Shown here in pieces: positions 60,352 to 64,000 of a DNA stretch of 64,000 bases (the first letter of the stretch is position 1; each line of letters begins with the position of its first letter). Both the position numbers and the translations under genes were made by a program. This DNA comes from Desulfovibrionaceae bacterium (GTDB lineage Bacteria > Desulfobacterota > Desulfovibrionia > Desulfovibrionales > Desulfovibrionaceae). The notes under the pieces are model-generated. The model ran no database searches. It saw nothing but the letters and a program-made list of their open reading frames with translations, and was not told the DNA's origin. The stretch is from NCBI GenBank assembly GCA_015233395.1, contig JADFXV010000003.1, positions 1 to 64,000 on the forward strand, written 5' to 3'.

Positions 60352-62136
60352 TCAGCCGCCCGGCGTGCTTTTGCGGCCGAGGTCGCGGCGCGGCAGCATG
60401 GCCAGCAGCCGTTTGACCGCTTCCAGCGCCTCGCGCCAGTCCAGTTCGTAATCGCGCAGATACAGGTTGGCCTCGGCGGTTTCCGCAACCGGATACACCG
60501 CCAGGCACGGGGCCGGATTTTCTCTCGGGTTGGGACAGACCAGGCCGCCGCCAAGGCGCTCGGCGTACAAATCGAGAAAGGCGGCGTTGGAGTGCACTAC
60601 GCCTGGAACATTGGCCAGGGTGGTGAAGGTGGTGGTGTTGCCGTGGGGGCTTAGGTGCAAATCGACGCAAAACGCCCAGTAATAGGAGTCGGCGATGCGT
60701 TTGTGCAGGGCGTTGAACACGCCGGCGCGCGGCGTCAGCTTGGCCGCGATGGCCTTGAAAACAGGCGCCATGTCCGGCAGGCCGTCGAACACCACGCCCA
60801 GATCCGGATAATCCTCGCTCAAGGCGTTGATGATGTTGGCCAGTCCCTCGGCCTGGCTCGTCCAGCCCCGTTTGTCGCGCAGGCTGATCCAGATCAGCGG
60901 CCAGTGCCTGGACAGGGCCAGACTCGCCTCTTCGTGGGTCGGCAGGGTGACCTTGCGATCGACGTAATTTTCCTTGAGCAACCTGGCCAGGGCGCCGGTG
61001 AGCAGGCCGCTATAGAAGGGGAAAAAGGCGCAGGACCGGCTTTGCAGCACAAAGGAGAAAATTTCCGTCGCCCGGCGCTTGTCGTCCTTGGCCTCGATGG
61101 AACGCAGTCCGGAGAGTTCCGGAAAGACCGCGCCGATGTCGAGATAGTCGTATTTGTCGACGATCCAGCGGTCCACGTTGGCCGCAAGCCCGCTCGCGAC
61201 GATTTGGCGCACCCCGGCGATTTCGTTGCGCATGTGGTGGCCCAGGCTCTCGAAGGCCCCGGTCAGGCCGGCGACGAGCGTGGCCCCGCCGTCGTTTCGA
61301 TAGCTCTCGGCCAGGTCGAGATAGTAGAGCAGGTATGTTTTCAGGCTGGTCAGCAGGCGGGCGATCTGGACCGCGTTGTACGACATGGGGAGTTGGACGT
61401 CGCCTGGGCGCAGCATGGTGATAAAAAGCTCTTTTTCCGGGAAATAATGGGCGACCATGCGGAAGGGGTCGCGGACCAGAAAAAATTCGCCGTGGCACTG
61501 AAAATGGTAAAAAATCAAATAGTACTGATGCGAGGGGTGGGGCGCGACGAAAGAGCGCGTCGTCCGGCAGGTTTCGCCGCAGACCGGACAGACGGCCCGG
61601 GCCTTGCGGTCCATGACGATGCGGCGTTCGAAAAGGGAAAGCCCATCCAGGCCGTCTGGGGCGTCGGGTGAGTCGGGCGCGGCCGCTGCGGCGTTGGCCG
61701 CAAGATGCTCGCCGGCGAGGCCGTATCGTTCAAGGTCCGCTCCAGCCGCGAGCAGTTCCTCGAAAACGCGGATTGTAAGCCGTCCGTTGTACAGCAGGCC
61801 GCGCGGCTCGTTCGGGTTCAGGGCGTCGATGACCGCGATCTCGCGGCCGGGCTCCCGCGCGCGGCGCTGGATTTCGCAGGCCAGGTCGTCGACGCCAAGC
61901 AGCAGGATCGCGTCGATGTCCCGGAAAAAATCGTCCAGGTCGCGCCGGGGCGTAAAGCCGTGGTCGCGGTGATGGTCCATGGGCAGATAGACGGCCGTTA
62001 CGTCGATCCCGCGCAGCAGGCTCGCGAGCGAGGCGTTGAAACGGCCGAAATCGGCGGGATACAACCCCACCCTGCGCCCGGCCAGCGCGCTTTGCAGCGT
62101 TTCCAGGTTGCGGCGCGGCAGGCGGGTCAAATGCAT
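60352..62136 (-). CDS. Unrecognised large paralogue 3 of the 590-residue family
   Basis: Third copy, 594 residues. Conserved blocks: GRRVGLYPADFGRFN (20-34), FRDIDAILLLGVDD (71-84), CPVCGETCR with C183 and C186, HFQCHGEFF with C214, LGHHMRNEIAGVR (298-310), YPDLGVVFDGLP, LHLSPHGNTTTF and PNPRENPAPC near the end. A short linker before the zinc site (PDSPDAPDGLDG) is unique to this copy. The start is ATG 62136 with AGGGA 6 bases upstream; frames that begin further out overlap the promoter. It has its own near-consensus promoter, unlike copies 1 and 2, which follow or precede radical SAM genes. Confidence 0.72.
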   Translation of the reverse strand: MHLTRLPRRNLETLQSALAGRRVGLYPADFGRFNASLASLLRGIDVTAVYLPMDHHRDHGFTPRRDLDDFFRDIDAILLLGVDDLACEIQRRAREPGREIAVIDALNPNEPRGLLYNGRLTIRVFEELLAAGADLERYGLAGEHLAANAAAAAPDSPDAPDGLDGLSLFERRIVMDRKARAVCPVCGETCRTTRSFVAPHPSHQYYLIFYHFQCHGEFFLVRDPFRMVAHYFPEKELFITMLRPGDVQLPMSYNAVQIARLLTSLKTYLLYYLDLAESYRNDGGATLVAGLTGAFESLGHHMRNEIAGVRQIVASGLAANVDRWIVDKYDYLDIGAVFPELSGLRSIEAKDDKRRATEIFSFVLQSRSCAFFPFYSGLLTGALARLLKENYVDRKVTLPTHEEASLALSRHWPLIWISLRDKRGWTSQAEGLANIINALSEDYPDLGVVFDGLPDMAPVFKAIAAKLTPRAGVFNALHKRIADSYYWAFCVDLHLSPHGNTTTFTTLANVPGVVHSNAAFLDLYAERLGGGLVCPNPRENPAPCLAVYPVAETAEANLYLRDYELDWREALEAVKRLLAMLPRRDLGRKSTPGG

Positions 62137-62204
62137 GGTCGGTCCCTGGGGGTGTATCGTTCGGGGAGCGCGCGCTGCGGCGCGACATGATTGCGGCGCT
62201 CCCA

Positions 62205-62232
62205 AGTATAGCCAAGCCCGTTTCGCTGTCAA
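62205..62232 (-). promoter_or_regulatory. Near-consensus sigma-70 promoter of paralogue 3
   Basis: On the minus strand TTGACA (62232-62227), 16 bases, TATACT (62210-62205). It is the strongest promoter match in the window. The expected start is about 60 bases before the ATG at 62136. Confidence 0.68.
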
Positions 62233-62332
62233 TCCGAAGCCGGTCGCGGCGGTGATTAACTTTGTCCGGGAATTGGTCTATGCGTGGGGCGGGAGCGCAT
62301 CGCCGCCCCGCACTCCAACCCGCGAGGCCGCC

Positions 62333-63901
62333 ATGCCGAGCATCGATCATCTCGCCGGCCGTCACGTCGTCATCGACAAGCGCAAGGGCCAATACGTCTG
62401 CTTTCCCGACGTCTTGTGCTCGACGACCAGGCGGCTGATCGCCGTGTACCGCGAAGCGGACACGCACGTGGCCGGGCGTTGCGCCATCCTGTATAAAATC
62501 AGCGGCGACCTCGGGCGAACCTGGTCCAAGGCGCGCTATCTCAACGAGCATGCCGGCCATTGCCCGCGCATCTCCACGCTTGGCGACGGGTCGGTGGCGA
62601 TCATCGACGACATGACCAACACCGTCTTTTACGGCGACGCGTCCCTTGACTCCTTCACCCCCCGGCCCTACGCCGGGGCGCACATTCCCCTGGCCGACCG
62701 GCTGCTCGAATTGCCCGGCGGGGCGCTTTTCACCACCGGCCACACCCACCGGGGGACTTTTCCCCATCCCAAGACCAGGCAGCCGACCTCGGAGCAGATG
62801 GGCTACGTCTCGGAAAACCGGGGCCAGGATTTCCATCCCCTTTCGGTGGTGGCCTACGACCGCAATCTGGTCTTGTGCGAGGCGTCGGTGGTCAGGCTGC
62901 CAAGCGGCGAGCTGTACGCGCTGATGCGCGAGAACAGCTTCGTTTACGAGCCGATGTATTCCTGCCGCAGTTTCGACGACGGCCGCACCTGGAGCCGGCC
63001 CGCGCCGACGCGGCTGATCGGCCACCGCCCGACCGTGGGCCTGACCCGCGAGGGCAAGCTGCTCGTGACCTATCGCAACGTCGGCCCGGACCCGGGCACG
63101 GCCGCCTGGCTTGGCGACGCTTCCGATCTGGACGGCGATTTCGCGGTCCACGGCCGCACGCCGTCTCCGGACAACCCCAGGCTGACAAGCGAAGGCCTGC
63201 TCATCGAGAACGCTTCGGGCAAGTTCGCTCCGGCGCGCTATGCGCTTAGGCCCCTGACCGATCCCGAGCGGGCCCGGGCGACGCTTGCCTGCGAGGTCAG
63301 GGTGGACCGGGCGGGGAAAAACGGCTGCGGCGTGCTCCTTGGCGGCTGGTGGCGGCTTTTTCCGGACCGCATCGAACCGCCGGACACGGGCGGCGCGCGC
63401 GCCCCCTCCATCGCGCTGCGGCGCGGGCGGTTTCACGAGCTGCGCTTCGTCTACGACAAGGGGCGCGCGACCCTGTACGTGGACAACGAGAAAAAGATCC
63501 GGATCGAGGTCGACGCCAACAGCGCCAACGCGCGGCCGATCGTCTTCGGAACCCAGTCGTTCACGGAGCATAACCACGGCCGCCATATCTGGCGCACGGT
63601 CGCCCTCGCCATCGACGAGCCGGAGTACGCCCGCAAATACCGCTTCCACTGGGACTGGCGCGACGGCCTGCCCGACGCCTACGCCCGGGCCCGGGTGCTG
63701 GAGCTCAAGAACGCGCGCTTTTGCACCTCGGGCGATTTCGGCTATTCCGGCTGGACGCAATTGCCGGACGGACGGTTTTTTTGCGCCTACCACCACAACG
63801 AGGGCGGCAAAAGAAGCTACCGCTCCGGATTCGACAGCTTCGTCATGGGCAGCTGGTTTTCAGAGGAAGATTTCGGCAAGCAAGGAGACGTCGCCCGATG
63901 A
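62333..63901 (+). CDS. Sialidase-like protein with BNR/Asp-box repeats and LamG-like domain
   Basis: Predicted six-bladed propeller protein of 522 residues related to exo-sialidases. Two perfect Asp boxes (S-x-D-x-G-x-T-W) are at 57-64 (SGDLGRTW) and 213-220 (SFDDGRTW), a degenerate one (SGDFGYSGW) is near 490. RLIAVYREADT and LCEASVVRLPSGELY hold candidate active-site residues. A beta-sandwich insert at about 300-400 (ELRFVYDKGRATLYVDNEKK) looks LamG-like. No signal peptide, so it should be cytoplasmic. It could hydrolyse or bind a nonulosonic acid. GAGG precedes the ATG at 62333. Confidence 0.75.
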   Translation: MPSIDHLAGRHVVIDKRKGQYVCFPDVLCSTTRRLIAVYREADTHVAGRCAILYKISGDLGRTWSKARYLNEHAGHCPRISTLGDGSVAIIDDMTNTVFYGDASLDSFTPRPYAGAHIPLADRLLELPGGALFTTGHTHRGTFPHPKTRQPTSEQMGYVSENRGQDFHPLSVVAYDRNLVLCEASVVRLPSGELYALMRENSFVYEPMYSCRSFDDGRTWSRPAPTRLIGHRPTVGLTREGKLLVTYRNVGPDPGTAAWLGDASDLDGDFAVHGRTPSPDNPRLTSEGLLIENASGKFAPARYALRPLTDPERARATLACEVRVDRAGKNGCGVLLGGWWRLFPDRIEPPDTGGARAPSIALRRGRFHELRFVYDKGRATLYVDNEKKIRIEVDANSANARPIVFGTQSFTEHNHGRHIWRTVALAIDEPEYARKYRFHWDWRDGLPDAYARARVLELKNARFCTSGDFGYSGWTQLPDGRFFCAYHHNEGGKRSYRSGFDSFVMGSWFSEEDFGKQGDVAR

Positions 63902-64000
63902 ACATTCTGCTCGTCGCGCCCCGCTATACGGCGTACATGTATCCGCTGGGCATCGCCTACGTCTGTTCCGCTCTCAAGGCGGCCGGGCATGAGGTGCACG
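63898..64000 (+). CDS. Cobalamin-binding radical SAM protein, 5' end only
   Basis: Partial gene running off the window. The 34 visible codons read MNILLVAPRYTAYMYPLGIA followed by YVCSALKAAGHEVH, the typical first strand and helix of a cobalamin-binding domain. It overlaps the sialidase stop by four bases (ATGA), so the two are translationally coupled. The radical SAM core is not visible, so the call rests on the N-terminus only. Confidence 0.6.
   Translation, partial: MNILLVAPRYTAYMYPLGIAYVCSALKAAGHEVH

Noticed and set aside
53381-62136. Identification of the three paralogues as Maf/DUF115 flagellin glycosyltransferases
   Set aside because: Length and context fit, but the GPSL-type motif of the MAF_flag10 domain is not visible in any copy.
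61730-63796. Minus-strand open frame of 688 codons
   Set aside because: Antisense to the sialidase-like gene and overlaps paralogue 3; no family motif.
1-64000. CRISPR arrays, tRNA, rRNA, insertion sequences
   Set aside because: No regularly spaced direct repeats, no tRNA or rRNA-like segments and no transposase-like protein found.

Overview
The window is a GC-rich bacterial chromosome segment that is almost entirely given over to surface-glycan biosynthesis. The GC-rich coding style, cobalamin-binding radical SAM enzymes and the glycan protein families suggest a deltaproteobacterium of the Desulfovibrio type; this is inference, as there is no rRNA or housekeeping marker. About 56 protein genes are supported. 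I see no tRNA, rRNA, IS element, CRISPR array or prophage. I also see no polytopic membrane protein: no flippase, polymerase or ABC transporter.

Layout. 1-5.6 kb: glycosyltransferases (a GlfT2-like GT2, two GT4, one GT2) and a methyltransferase. 5.6-8.3 kb: a nucleotidyltransferase, a LegB-like dehydratase and a reductase, which together should make an NDP-deoxyhexose. 8.3-9.0 kb: an AT-rich FkbM methyltransferase. 9.1-17.1 kb: a tightly overlapping seven-gene minus-strand operon (cytidylyltransferase, radical SAM/SPASM, HisC-like aminotransferase, methyltransferase, epimerase, B12-radical SAM, surface-polysaccharide protein). 17.4-20.3 kb: a LIC12162-family transferase and a C-methyltransferase on the plus strand, ending in paired hairpins. 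20.4-22.6 kb: an AT-rich insert (DUF4910 aminopeptidase-like protein and a methyltransferase). 22.7-32.4 kb: an unusual sugar-acid operon (GH57, TIM-barrel isomerase, ATP-grasp, SDR, transaldolase, Ldh2-type dehydrogenase, cytidylyltransferase, radical SAM/SPASM, aldo/keto reductase).

32.4-36.6 kb holds pseC, pseB, a degenerate cytidylyltransferase and pseF. 36.7-46.5 kb: methyltransferases, a polysaccharide pyruvyl transferase, two B12-radical SAM proteins, an asparagine-synthase-like amidotransferase and two unrecognised proteins. 46.5-50.5 kb: PseG/SpsG, SpsF, NeuB/PseI and a class III aminotransferase, in the same order of functions as Bacillus spsG-F-E. 51.0-53.4 kb: a phosphoglycerate-dehydrogenase-like enzyme, a HAD phosphatase and a GT2. 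53.4-64 kb: three divergent copies of an unrecognised protein family of about 590 residues, interleaved with B12-radical SAM enzymes and a sialidase-like protein.

Together the genes should make several nucleotide-activated sugars. At least one is a pseudaminic-type nonulosonic acid activated with CMP, and several are probably modified by amination, methylation, pyruvylation and radical chemistry. The absence of export machinery fits cytoplasmic assembly, for example on flagellin, better than a self-contained O-antigen locus. The most novel element is the three-copy family at 53.4-62.1 kb with its radical SAM partners.
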